From Spirogloea muscicola (Eukaryota; Streptophyta; Zygnematophyceae; Spirogloeales; Spirogloeaceae), in assembly GCA_009602725.1 (NCBI GenBank), contig WELB01000194.1:1-64000 (forward strand): a stretch of DNA of 64,000 nucleotides. Reading direction: 5' to 3'. Shown piece by piece: positions 1 to 11,337 of the stretch. Under the pieces are notes generated by a model, which made no database searches, was not told the origin of the DNA, and saw nothing but the letters and a program-made list of their open reading frames with translations. How positions within the stretch are numbered: the stretch's first letter is position 1; each line of letters opens with the position of its first letter. Made by a program: the position numbers and the translations under genes.

Positions 1-2756
1 TCCACTGCGACCTTGTGCTGTGACCGAGCAGGCGCTTCTCGTCCTCCTGTCACTGGCCCCAAGATGCTGGCTGCTCGCTTGTTCACATAGAGGTGGCTTC
101 ATGACTTGATAAGGCTGGTGATTTATGTTGCCTGCCGTTCTTTCACTTTGAGAAGTGTTTTCACAGATCCTTAAATTTGTTCTCCCCTGATGTCAAAGAC
201 AGACCACGAATGTGGAAGTTGACACGTAACATAGCTGCTAATTCGCAGCTATGCAGCATCTACTTGCATCAGCTAATGATGTAGTCGGACTCCACAGCAC
301 TGCTCTTGTTCTCCAGCTCTGCATGGGGACCATTTCCATCTTCTTAAGTCGCTTTCATGATGCCTCTTCTCTCGTCTTCCATTTCCAACCCCAGGTTCGC
401 CCATGTGCAGAGGCAGTGTAAATTACATCTGTTTGTAGTCATTGTCTGACAACCGCACCATGTGTAAATGCAAATTCTTGTGAGCGTAGTCCTCTAGTAC
501 CTTTTGCAGACGACACTGATGATGAGTGGCGTCTATACAAGAACACAAGAAATACAGCTCAGACAAAGTGTACAAGGGCTGGGGCAGCAAGGCGCCAGCA
601 AGGACTATGAGCAGCCCAATACATGTGGGCTGACGACCTGTCAGATGGGAAGCAGCCTTACGATAGGACATGCCAGTTGTCTAACCAGCTGCACAAGACC
701 AAGACCGTCTCCACCACAGGCGCCCATGCCTTGGCTAATGGGTCCTGTACTGTGCAAGATGTCAATGACGGGAGAGGATATCCAAAGGTGAGACACCCGC
801 CCAGTCTCTTAAATCAGTGGTCTGACTGCTGTTGACTAACTATGATCAGCTGGGTTCCGCTACAGTCACCGTCGCACCTGAATCTGAACTTGCAACCTGT
901 ACTTCGGTAGTTCATCAGTGTAGCGTGCAAAAGGTTCGAGCCTGGGCATGTTCCCCAGAGGATGCCCTATCTGCCCGGATCCTGGTGTCAACCTGTCATC
1001 GACCATGATATTGTCCACTAAGCGCTGTCTACTGGTTACCGCTGGGTCCACTACAATCCCGCGACAGACTAAAATGTCTCGTTGAGGAACTACTGCAGGT
1101 GTGCACCTCTTGCTTCCAGAAAGTGACCGACCAGCATTGCTTGCAGCTCTACCAGGAAAACGCAGACCCTGCTCATATCTGCCAACAATATTGCAGCGGG
1201 CACACCGCAGTGGCATAAGTCACCAACACTTTGCTGACCGTCCTCAATGAAATCACCATTTAGGCCCACCGACATCCTCTAGGCGAGTGAAGTCGACTTG
1301 CACCTCAATTAGAACCGCTGCCACACTTCCTCAACGAGTTGCTAGTCAACACAGGATGTAAACTCACGTGACTGTAAAAGCTCAGTCATGTGAGACATGT
1401 CAGAAATTAGAGGTACAGTTGAAAGGCAGATCAAGATGCCCAATGCATCACTTTCGTTAATCATGACATACACCTGCTTGGAAAGCAGCACAGTCTGATG
1501 GACCCATACCATACGCTTGTCACAGCAAGCCAGATCTATGCGCATGAAGCTGTGCGCGTACATCTAAGATGGTGGCTGTGACTGGAGCACTGTCAGACCT
1601 CCTGTTGAGGTCCCCAAGCTTTCATATCCTTTGAGCTTTGTGGCAGCGAGCGCTAGGGGAGGGGGGGACTGGATGTAGGGGCTCTGGGGGAGCTGGAGTT
1701 GGCCTGGTGAGTAGATACCCGTTGGCTGAAGGGCATACTGTGGTGGGCCTAAGGCTTGGGACTCCATCTGTTTGCCCTCTCTGTCAACGTACGGATGGGG
1801 AGCAGGCAGACCTAGGCTTGTTCCAGCTGATGAATACTCAGAAAGATGACTAGTGACTAACTTAGGCTGCTGGAAAGCGCCATCTGGAGTAGTATCTGCT
1901 TTCTCAGAAAGTGGAGGCTGATGATGAGGGAGCTGCTGTGGCAGCTGCTGAGAGGAGGGAGGTGCAGGAAGGGCCAGTAAAGTTGGTGTTGCTAACGGAT
2001 GTGGAGCAGAGGGGCCTCCAACAAGCCGGGGCGGAGCCTCTGTGATGGGAACCGCTTGATGGGTTGGTGGAGCAGACACTGCACCCAAGGTCTGGGCAGA
2101 CTGGGGAGCTTGAGACAAAGGGTTTGGAGTATTGCTGGGAAGAGCCAGAAGGGGCGCTTTGGACGCTACTGCATTTGTTAGTGCAAGCGCCTGAGATGCA
2201 ACTTCCCCAGGAGCAGCTGAGGAGGATGGAGGTGAGATAGCAATGCCAAGGGCAGCTCTGGTCTGCACCCCCAAAGCAACTCCTTCCTTGGGCTGAAGTG
2301 CTTGTATGGGTGCCAAAGGTGGCGTCCCTCCTGGCAGCTTTACAGCACGCTGCGCTCCAAAAGACGCCTGCTCGCGATTAAGTTTCCTATTCCATTGGTG
2401 CAGTATTCCTTTGAGGGTCGGCCTTCCATGTGCCTACAAGAATGTGTAAAGAGGTGAAGATTCACCATCAGGTTGTAGACATGCACATCAAGGCGTGCAT
2501 TGTCTACAACCTCTGTGACTCCTAAAGTCAGCGATCTGAACACATTCGCGAGTCCTCTTGCCAAGACATGACAAGAATTGAACAAGGGGAGTAAGGAGGC
2601 ATAGGAAACATCAAGAGCTGACGTATCAGAACCCCAGAATTCTGGCGTGTTCGTGTTGAGAGACAACATCTGTAGCAGCTCCAGGTGCTGTTCATAATTT
2701 ATAGCAGGATGACCTTACTAAGACATCTTCCTTCTTCTTGAATATCTTTGACTATT
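1..2756. repeat. Duplicated block, copy 1
   Basis: This stretch is colinear with 6178-8933 at a constant offset of 6177 bases. By eye I found about two dozen substitutions (roughly 1%) and no gaps. It carries the 3' side of the TWD40-1-like gene on the minus strand. Copy 1 begins before the window and ends exactly at the single N at 2757, inside an intron of that gene. The low divergence, lack of indels and abrupt end at an N fit an allelic contig left in the scaffold better than an old tandem duplication. Confidence 0.9.
1564..2433 (-). CDS. TWD40-1-like protein, last recognised exon (duplicate, partial)
   Basis: This is the duplicate of the exon at 8610-7741. The acceptor is a TAG at 2435-2434, and the frame stays open to a stop at 1564. 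It opens with AHGRPTLKGILHQWN, which matches the plant TWD40-1 block that follows the alpha-solenoid. A long Pro/Ala/Gln-rich tail follows, the low-complexity C-terminal region expected of this trafficking subunit. All upstream exons are missing because the block stops at the N at 2757. Differences from the second copy are a handful of substitutions, none of which closes the frame. It is probably the other allele of the complete locus rather than a second gene. Confidence 0.75.
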   Translation of the reverse strand, partial: AHGRPTLKGILHQWNRKLNREQASFGAQRAVKLPGGTPPLAPIQALQPKEGVALGVQTRAALGIAISPPSSSAAPGEVASQALALTNAVASKAPLLALPSNTPNPLSQAPQSAQTLGAVSAPPTHQAVPITEAPPRLVGGPSAPHPLATPTLLALPAPPSSQQLPQQLPHHQPPLSEKADTTPDGAFQQPKLVTSHLSEYSSAGTSLGLPAPHPYVDREGKQMESQALGPPQYALQPTGIYSPGQLQLPQSPYIQSPPPLALAATKLKGYESLGTSTGGLTVLQSQPPS

Positions 2757-2757
2757 N
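2757..2757. other. Single-N contig join
   Basis: A lone N separates duplicated block copy 1 from the branching-enzyme gene. To its left the sequence matches 8933. To its right it has no relation to the bases after 8933. It looks like a join of two contigs, and it removes the 5' part of the branching-enzyme gene and the 5' part of the TWD40-1 copy. Confidence 0.8.
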
Positions 2758-2836
2758 GGTTCTCTAGTATTGGTGCGAGTTGCGCTCATACTGCTTCTGC
2801 CAAAGCTTACGCGTGTCTCTTGTCCTCTTCCTGCAG

Positions 2837-5800
2837 TCATGCCTCCAACAACGTTCTCGATGGGCTAAACATGTTTGACGGCTCAAACTCACACTACTTC
2901 CATGCTGGAGAGCGTGGATATCACTGGATGTGGGATAGCCGCTTGTTCAATTATGCAGAGTGGGAGGTTCTCCGCTTCTTGCTCTCAAATCTGCGGTGGT
3001 GGATTGACGAGTACAAATTTGACGGATTTAGGTTCGATGGTGTCACCTCGATGATGTACACGCACCACGGGTTGCAGGTCAGATGCCTTCCTGTGGCATT
3101 GTGCTGTGTTTCCTGGGGGCGATGAAGTACCCTGATGTGCTGGGGAGCTAGCTGGCTGGCCTTCAAGGCTGTGCGTATTGCTGTGGCTTGCAGATGGATT
3201 TCACTGGCAACTACAAGGAGTATTTTGGTCTGAGCACTGATGTGGACGCAGTGAATTACCTCATGCTTGCAAATGAGCTTGTGCACAAACTTCTCCCCTC
3301 GGCCGTCACCATTGGCGAAGATGTAGGTGGAATCACTGTCAGCCAGTACATGTTCAGGCTGCCAGTAGCATGGCCAGCTGTGGTTGTTTCTCCCTGACTA
3401 TGCTGGGCAGTGCTAGCTGCGGAGGTATATACCATGATGATGTCAGGCTGTCATGGCATCTAGCACCATTCCACTTCTTCAGTGAAGGTGACGGGAGGAC
3501 AAGGGTGCAGGTGAGTGGGATGCCGACGTTGGGGCGGCCAGTCCAGGAAGGAGGAGTGGGCTTCGACTACCGTCTCCAAATGGCCATTGCCGACAAGTGG
3601 ATTGAGCTTCTCTCCAAGTACATTCTCGGCAGAACTCCTTCTGGGCTCGCCAAACATTTAGGAAACTCTTTACTCCACCAGAGCATGCACCATACCCCTG
3701 CATCACCCCCCTCCCCCTCCCCCCCCCCCTTGCTTCCGGCATCTCCGCTTGTCTTGACACCCTCAATGAATTGACTGCTGCCATGGTGCTCACAGGTTGC
3801 AGGACGAGCAGTGGGACATGGGCAACATTGTCTTCACATTGACGAATCGTCGTGCTGATGAGAAGTGTGTAGCATATGCTGAGAGCCACGACCAGGCACT
3901 AGTGGGCGATAAGACTATCGCGTTCTGGCTGATGGACAAGGTTGCCTTTGACTGCTCCCTTAGTGACCATCACCATGTCAGAACGGAACCATGCACAAGC
4001 ACTTCTAGTATCTGTGCCTTCTGGACAGTGCTGCTTCACTGCGGGACGAGTTATCTGTGGCTAGGGCTCACGTCAAGATTTGGTTCCGGACTTCATGGTT
4101 GCAGGACATGTATGACTTCATGGCACTGGATGGTCCCTCTACACCAGTTGTTGAACGAGGCATGGCACTTCACAAGATGCTACGCCTCCTCACGATGGGC
4201 CTCGGTGGAGATGGCTACTTGAATTTCATGGGCAACGAGTTTGGGCATCCCGGTACTACTACTTGTGCTCATTCGCAATAGCCGCTGTGTTGTTGGCAGC
4301 AGCTCGAATCTATCACATGTGCTCAGCTTGCATGCACGTCTAAGATTTGCTCCTTGCATGTGTCCTGGGCAGAATGGATCGACTTCCCTCGATGGGACTT
4401 CACAACACCGGCTGGGAACTTTATACCTGGGAATAACGGAAGCTATCACCTCTGTCGCCGCCGTTTTGATCTGGTACCAAGCAACTTGGAGACCGAGAAT
4501 AGCTTAAGCAAGCTTTATGCTTTCTCAATGTGGCCCGTTGATGACTGTCATAGAAGCTGCCTCCCTGTCTATTTGCTACAACTGCAGATTTGAGGTGCAG
4601 GTTGTAGGGAGGTTCCAGCACTTGTTGCATGGTGTGTTGAAGCTTTGGTGCTCGATGAGTCAAGCCTATTGGAAGCCTCAAGGCTTCCAATAGGCCTTGA
4701 GGCCCTGTGAAGAAGATGCTCAAGCTAACCACCTCTTGGAGATGGGTGTGGCAGGCCGATGCTTCATTCCTGCGCTACAAGTGCTTGCAGGCCTTTGATG
4801 AGGCGATGCAACATACAGAGGAGGACTACAAGGTAGCTCTGCTATCCTTGTGTTATGTGGCAGTGTTTTCACAGGCTTCATGCATTGTCATGCTAATCTC
4901 TTGTAACTGTTGTGCTTTGCATTGTGGGGAAAGCCCTTTGTCCACTGTGATTCCACAGATTGACTCAAGTGATCATTGTTGAGGGCCGTATTTGGCAAGC
5001 TCTTGTGTGGACGCATGTGTGCTCTACGCATGTTGGTCATGCATCCTACTAGATTTTAAGACAGAGAGCTCAACATCAACGATGATCCCTTATTTGTGGC
5101 TGGTTATCTGTTTTGCAGTTCATGTCATCATCTCATCAGTACGTGTCAAGGAAAGACGAGACAGACAAGGTGATTGTATTTGAGAGGGGCGACCTTGTCT
5201 TTGTGTTCAACTTTCACTGGGAGAAGAGCTTTGTGGATTACACTGTGGGTTGTTTGAAACCTGGACAATACAAGGTGTGCACACACATAAAATCGGTCTG
5301 TGCACGCGCACATGCTTGTCTGTACCTGTTCTTGTACCTGTTCTCTGCTTTGTCGTTTTGGACTTTGAGGTCTGGTCAAAGAGTTGTTGAATTGGAAGTG
5401 TACACTGTATGATTAGGTTGTGTTGGATACTGATGAGAAGGACTACGATGGATTCGGCAGGATTGACACCGCTGTTCCCTACTTTACCAGGGTAAATCAC
5501 ACATTGCACACTTGCATAAGTACCAGTCTTGTCTCCCTGCAGCTCTACAGCCGCATGTATGCGGCTGCTTTGCTCAGTAGTCTGTTCACAGTTGTGACGC
5601 TTGAAGTGAAGCAGGGGTTATGACTAACACAACCGTGCAGCCTTAGCATGCCTAAGTTTTCTGACGGCCTGGGGACCCCATGCACAGGAGGGATGGCATG
5701 ACGGTCGCCCTCATAACTTCATGGTCTATGCTCCATCAAGGACTGCTGTGGTCTACGCTCTTGACACGTCCTCTGAGAATCAGAAGCAGCCAGTGCAACT

Positions 5801-5912
5801 CCCAGCCTTTGACGAGCTGTCCCTGGGGACTACTGCGGCGCTGCCACCTGCTGCAGTCGAGGTGACCTCCGCACATAAGGACACGGGACCTGAAGCGGCT
5901 CCAGCCGCCTGA
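2837..5912 (+). CDS. 1,4-alpha-glucan (starch/glycogen) branching enzyme, 5'-truncated
   Basis: GH13 branching enzyme: it cuts an alpha-1,4 glucan chain and rejoins it by an alpha-1,6 bond, making the branches of starch or glycogen. Ten phase-consistent exons are seen: 2837-3077, 3194-3322, 3511-3617, 3796-3940, 4105-4252, 4373-4473, 4755-4832, 5119-5274, 5417-5491 and 5688-5912, about 468 residues. The catalytic Asp lies in [11 protein letters not shown], the catalytic Glu in TIGEDVSGMP (spliced across the second intron) and the third acidic residue in [14 protein letters not shown]. The C-terminal beta-domain has [15 protein letters not shown] and [14 protein letters not shown]. The family is usually 700-900 residues, so the N-terminal CBM48 and first barrel strands are missing, cut off at the N at 2757. 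All nine introns are GT-AG. It ends tail-to-tail with the TWD40-1 region. In green algae this enzyme acts in the plastid, but no transit peptide can be checked here. Confidence 0.93.
3697..3735 (+). repeat. Pyrimidine-rich C/T tract in an intron
   Basis: A run of mostly C with scattered T lies inside the third branching-enzyme intron, upstream of the acceptor at 3795. It is a low-complexity tract and lies outside the coding exons. Confidence 0.6.
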
Positions 5913-5925
5913 TGCGGTCCAGTGC

Positions 5926-6100
5926 TTACTTCTGCTCCCAAGCCCTGAGCTTCTGCTGAGCCTCAAGGCCTTGGCTGTGCTGTACCCGGCCAGCTAGGCT
6001 GACCCTCACCTGCGCAAGCTGCCTATTAGACAGCTTAGCTCTCTGTGCTTTACCACCGACATGATGCTTGCTAAAAGCTCTGGGCGCAACCCACTCCATC
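5926..6100 (-). CDS. Possible terminal exon of a minus-strand gene
   Basis: A minus-strand frame ends at a stop at 5926, only 13 bases beyond the branching-enzyme stop on the other strand. Its last residues (RVQHSQGLEAQQKLRAWEQ) have a helical, charged, non-repetitive composition. It could be the true C-terminus of the TWD40-1-like gene, whose body lies upstream on the same strand. I cannot connect it by recognisable exons, so it may be a chance open frame. Confidence 0.25.
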
Positions 6101-6177
6101 CGGACAGGCAGAAGCTGCAGTGTCCAAAGGATGCATGCGAAGGCCACCCCCACAAGCCCTCTGATGGACTCTCGCCC

Positions 6178-8933
6178 TCCACTGCGACCTTGTGCTGTGA
6201 CCGAGCAGGCGCTTCTCGTCCTCCTATCACTGGCCCCAAAATGCTGGCTGCTCGCTTGTTCACATAGAGGTGGCTTCATGACTTGATAAGGCTGGTGATT
6301 TATGTTGCCTGCCGTTCTTTCACTTTGAGAAGTGTTTTCACAGATCCTTAAATTTGTTCTCCCCTGATGTCAAAGACAGACCACGAATGTGGAAGTTGAC
6401 ACGTAACATAGCTGCTAATTCGCAGCTATGCAGCATCTACTTGCATCAGCTAATGATGTAGTCGGACTCCACAGCTCTGCTCTTGTTCTCCAGCTCTGCA
6501 TGGGGACCATTTCCATCTTCTTAAGTCGCTTTCATGATGCCTCTTCTCTCGTCTTCCATTTCCAACCCCAGGTTCGCCCATGTGCAGAGGCAGTGTAAAT
6601 TACATCTGTTTGTAGTCATTGTCTGACAACCGCACCATGTGTAAATGCAAATTCTTGTGAGCGTAGTCCTCTAGTACCTTTTGCAGACGACATTGATGAT
6701 GAGTGGCGTCTATACAAGAACACAAGAAATACAGCTCAGACAAAGTGTACAAGGGCTGGGGCAGCAAGGCGCCAGCAAGGACTATGAGCAGCCCAATACA
6801 TGTGGGCTGACGACCTGTCAGATGGGAAGCAGCCTTACGATAGGACATGCCAGTTGTCTAACCAGCTGCACAAGACCAAGACCGTCTCCACCACAGGCGC
6901 CCATGCCTTGGCTAATGGGTCCTGTACTGTGCAAGATGTCAATGACGGGAGAGGATATCCAAAGGTGCGACACCCGCCCAGTCTCTTGAATCAGTGGTCT
7001 GACTGCTGTTGACTAACTATGATCAGCTGGGTTCTGCTACAGTCACCGTCGCACCTGAATCTGAACTTGCAACCTGTACTTCGGTAGTTCATCAGTGTAG
7101 CGTGCAAAAGGTTCGAGCCTGGGCATGTTCCCCAGAGGATGCCCTATCTGCCCGGATCCTGGTGTCAACCTGTCATCGACCATGATATTGTCCACTAAGC
7201 GCTGTCTACTGGTTACCGCTGGGTCCACTACAATCCCGCGACAGACTAAAATGTCTCGTTGATGAACTACTGCAGGTGTGCACCTCTTGCTTCCAGAAAG
7301 TGACCGACCAGCATTGCTTGCAGCTCTACCAGGAAAACGCAGACCCTGCTCATATCTGCCAACAATATTGCAGCGGGCACACCGTAGTGGCATAAGTCAC
7401 CAACACTTTGCTGACCGTCCTCAATGAAATCACCATTTAGGCCCACCGACATCCACTAGGCGAGTGAAGTCGACTTGCACCTCAATTAGAACCGCTGCCA
7501 CACTTCCTCAACGAGTTGCTAGTCAACACAGGATGTAAACTCACGTGACTGTAAAAGCTCAGTCATGTGAGACATGTCAGAGATTAGAGGTACAGTTGAA
7601 AGGCAGATCAAGATGCCCAATGCATCACTTTCGTTAATCATGACATACACCTGCTTGGAAAGCAGCACAGTCTGATGGACCCATACCATACGCTTGTCAC
7701 AGCAAGCCAGATCTATGCGCATGAAGCTGTGCGCGTACATCTAAGATGGTGGCTGTGACTGGAGCAATGTCAAACCTCCTGTTGAGGTCCCCAAGCTTTC
7801 ATATCCTTTGAGCTTTGTGGCAGCGAGCGCTAGGGGAGGGGGGGACTGGATGTAGGGGCTCTGGGGGAGCTGGAGTTGGCCTGGTGAGTAGATACCCGTT
7901 GGCTGAAGCGCATACTGTGGTGGGCCTAAGGCTTGGGACTCCATCTGTTTGCCCTGTCTGTCAACGTACGGATGGGGAGCAGGCAGACCTAGGCTTGTTC
8001 CAGCTGATGAATACTCAGAAAGATGACTAGTGACTAACTTAGGCTGCTGGAAAGCGCCATCTGGAGTAGTATCTGCTGTTTCAGAGAGTGGAGGCTGATG
8101 ATGAGGGAGCTGCTGTGGCAGCTGCTGAGAGGAGGGAGGTGCAGGAAGGGCCAGTAAAGTTGGTGTTGCTAACGGATGTGGAGCAGAGGGGCCTCCTACA
8201 AGCCGGGGCGGAGCCTCTGTGATGGGAACCGCTTGATGGGTTGGTGGAGCAGACACTGCACCCAAGGTCTGGGCAGACTGGGGAGCTTGAGACAAAGGGT
8301 TTGGAGTATTGCTGGGAAGAGCCAGAAGGGGCGCTTTGGACGCTACTGCATTTGTTAGTGCAAGCGCCTGAGATGCAACTTCCCCAGGAGCAGCTGAGGA
8401 GGATGGAGGTGAGATGGCAATGCCAAGGGCAGCTCTGGTCTGCACCCCCAAAGCAACTCCTTCCTTGGGCTGAAGTGCTTGTATGGGTGCCAAAGGTGGC
8501 GTCCCTCCTGGCAGCTTTACAGCACGCTGCGCTCCAAAAGACGCCTGCTCGCGATTAAGTTTCCTATTCCATTGGTGCAGTATCCCTTTGAGGGTCGGCC
8601 TTCCATGTGCCTACAAGAATGTGTAAAGAGGTGAAGATTCACCATCAGGTTGTAGACATGCACATCAAGGCGTGCATTGTCTACAACCTCTGTGACTCCT
8701 AAAGTCAGCGATCTGAACACATTCGCGAGTCCTCTTGCCAAGACATGACAAGAATTGAACAAGGGGAGTAAGGAGGCATAGGAAACATCAAGAGCTGACG
8801 TATCAGAACCCCAGAATTCTGGCGTGTTCGTGTTAAGAGACAACATCTGTAGCAGCTCCAGGTGCTGTTCATAATTTATAGCAGGATGACCTTACTAAGA
8901 CATCTTCCTTCTTCTTGAATATCTTTGACTATT
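6178..8933. repeat. Duplicated block, copy 2
   Basis: Second copy of the block at 1-2756 (offset 6177). This copy is continuous on both sides, with branching-enzyme 3' sequence on the left and the rest of the TWD40-1-like gene on the right, so it shows the true local order. The window start falls inside copy 1, so a further copy of the branching-enzyme 3' end should lie just left of the window if copy 1 is an allelic contig. Confidence 0.9.
6280..7740. other. 3' flank of TWD40-1-like gene, unassigned
   Basis: I recognise no family here. On the minus strand two frames are open: one at 7393-7043 and one at 7452-7267 containing CGVPAAILLADMSRV. The second loosely recalls the C-terminal helical block of TWD40 proteins. 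The same frames are open in the duplicate (1216-866 and 1275-1090), but the copies are too similar for that to show selection. It could hold further 3' exons or 3' UTR of the TWD40-1-like gene. Confidence 0.4.
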
Positions 8934-11336
8934 CCAAGGGTTGCAATGCTTGCCTGTGCGTGAAGAGCAGCCTCAGGAAGCATATCAGTTTCCTGCCACG
9001 CCCTTTCTAGAAGGTTATCATCTCCCAGCAGAGCAGCTGCTAGAGCAGCCTCCCGACCTTGGCCAGCTGCCATCATGGCTTTGCACTGTACCTGCAACTT
9101 TGCCAGGCATACAAGAGGAGCAACTCAGAAGTAGAGCCCCTACGAGGGTAGCAAGACTGGCGGTGTGGCAGTAGATACCCTCTATGTTGGGGCCTCTAAG
9201 AGGACTTGGACAGACCCCTCAGGCAAAGCAACTTCGCAAATGTGACAACCTGCAGACGTGCATTGTCTCCATGAGTGGCAAGACGAAGCGCCAAGCCACG
9301 CTGCTCCTCTGATTCAAGTGCCCCCTCCACAGACCCCGCAACAGCAAGCTTCCGCAAAGCCTGAGCGGCGACCTCCGCATTGGCTGTGGCATCAGCTCTA
9401 TCCACTAGGTCCAAGAATTCGGTTGCAAACTTGGCTACCCCCGCCACAGCCTCCGCAGCACTGCACAAGAGGATGATAATGCGATTGACCACACAAGCCT
9501 CACTGCCAGCTTGCTGATCAGCTTCGAAAGCACAGCCTGCCTACTCGAGTCACAGCAACAGATTAGTGCACTGAGCAGGGAAATAATCTGTGCTACAGCA
9601 CATCAAGGACTAGCCATGTCTTGTGATGCCAAATGAGCTCCTCCGCAGAAGATGGTAGTTAGCAGCACTATAACCTGGCCTCATTGGCAACAAGAGCCAG
9701 TAGTCCATCGGCATCCTCGCCTCCTGCAGCAGCTGGGGCAGCTTTCACACCTCCCTCAGCCATGGCCACCAAGCACTGCAGTGCCCGGGGAAGGTCATTG
9801 CTCCTTATCGCAAGTTGGACCTCCAATCTCCTACTTAGACCTGGAAGGTGCAATGCCTCCTTGGCATGGCCCATGCCCACCAGAAATAGGGCAAGATCAT
9901 CATGGTGCTCCCTGCTGAGGCGGCTTGCCCACTTGACTGCTCCCACAGCATCGCCAAGGGCGCACAGGCAGCGACACCGTACGCCAGGGTGTGACAATGC
10001 TATGGCATGTGCAGTGAAGTAGCTGCAAAGAAGGCCGCCAGAAAGAGGTAAGAAACTTCAGCGTTTGACTCCACAGCCTCTTGAAAACAGCGAAGCTCAT
10101 TTCAACATTATTGTCATTGACAATACAATCTGAAAAGCGAGTGATGAAATTGGCTTTATAATTTCCAGTGCAAGCAGTCATGCACCGACATGCCACGTTT
10201 AAGTCTGCACAGTCAGGCTACATGGCACGGATAAGCAGGAAGAAATCTGCCTGGGCAAGCCAATGTCAAAGATGGGATAGTCAACCTGTCAACCAGCCAG
10301 AGGACGCCATCCCTGACCCCAACTACGATCAAAGGCCCCACCGGTCGCCGTTGCTCAAGGGGCAGTCTTGAGGCGGCCACCTGTATCCCGCCACCTGCTA
10401 CAGCCACCTCCCTCCTTGCTTCCATCAGCGACCTCTCCAAGAGAGCTCCTGCATCGAGAGGCTTGGGTATGTCTCCTTCATCTCCATCCTCCCTGTCGCT
10501 TTTCCGGCCTCCAGAGAGGGGAGGCACTGCAAGAGGCTGTTGGAAGGAGGCTAGGCGTACCACCTGCAATGAAGAACTTACAGACACAGTGAATGCGAAG
10601 AGAGGCCAGTCACACTTGATCAGGACGCTGTGCTGGGTAGGCTTGTCACTTGACACATTGTAGTCCTTGGAGTGGCAACGTACAGTGATACTCAGAAGCC
10701 TGGCAAATAAGCACGACTGTCATGACCCGAGATGGTGACATATTCACGTGTAAATGTGGTTGCTAAGATAAAGACGTCACAGACCTGCAGCATGGGTGGT
10801 CGGTACTGTGTGGCAACCACCAGTGGCCTTTGGCTGACGCGATCTAGAGGGATATCAAGGCTGAGAACGGCAAGCTCTCCTTGCTCAGTGATTAGCCTGG
10901 TCTCTGCGGCCTTGGCCAACTCCTCTTCCCTCTTTTGCATAGCTTCCACCTCCACCTTGCTCACACCTGCATCCACAAATATACACCTGCGGCCTTCCAC
11001 CAGTCAGGAAGCCCACTAAGAGATTGTTTTTCAATAAATGATTTTCTTACATTGAAAGGAAACATTTTATCACTTGCAAACTTACCGAAGAGATCGATTC
11101 CTGTAATAAGTGGTTTTCCATGCATACATCAAGGCTGGAAGACGAGTGCTGCGGAACTACACAACATACACGTCGCCTTATGCATAGGTCATCATGCAAA
11201 AGTAACTGACTTACTCTATTGTTGTGGGTGTTGCTAGGTATAGCTGGCGCCGATGCCAGGTGCCCCCTGTGGAGCCGCATATTGCTACATTGCCGAGAAC
11301 ACGGAACCGTGGTCTGAGAGCAATAATGACAATGTA
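7741..11336 (-). CDS. TWD40-1-like TPLATE/TSET complex subunit, 5'-truncated
   Basis: Large WD40/alpha-solenoid subunit of the TSET (TPLATE) adaptor complex, which acts at the plasma membrane in clathrin-mediated endocytosis. Exons: 11336-11215, 10986-10785, 10563-10286, 10022-9675, 9460-9250, 9091-8954 and 8610-7741, all in phase. Conserved blocks match plant TWD40-1 as I remember it: TWHRRQLYLATPTTIE, CIFVDAGVSK, PVGPLIVVGVRDGVLWL, HPGVRCRCLCALGDAV, WASRLSREHHDDLALF, ALHLPGLSRRLEVQLAI, KFATEFLDLVDRADAT and AALLGDDNLLERAWQ. The last exon is Pro/Ala/Gln-rich with a stop at 7741. The N-terminal WD40 propeller is missing: the first exon runs into the N at 11337, beyond which there is repeat sequence. 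The intron between 8954 and 8610 appears to begin with GC (CAG|gcaagc). The stop at 7741 may not be the true end, since further 3' exons are possible. Confidence 0.9.
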
Positions 11337-11337
11337 N
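11337..11337. other. Single-N contig join
   Basis: The N sits inside a TWD40-1 exon: the bases below it code for the Val-Ile-Ile-Ala-Leu-Arg-Pro block, while the bases above it are dispersed-repeat sequence that recurs near 11,749. The gene's 5' half is therefore probably elsewhere in the assembly. Confidence 0.75.

Noticed and set aside
920-950. ggttcgagcc word resembling a tRNA B box (also at about 7107)
   Set aside because: No matching A box, no acceptor-stem pairing and no cloverleaf could be built around it; it sits in the TWD40-1 3' flank.
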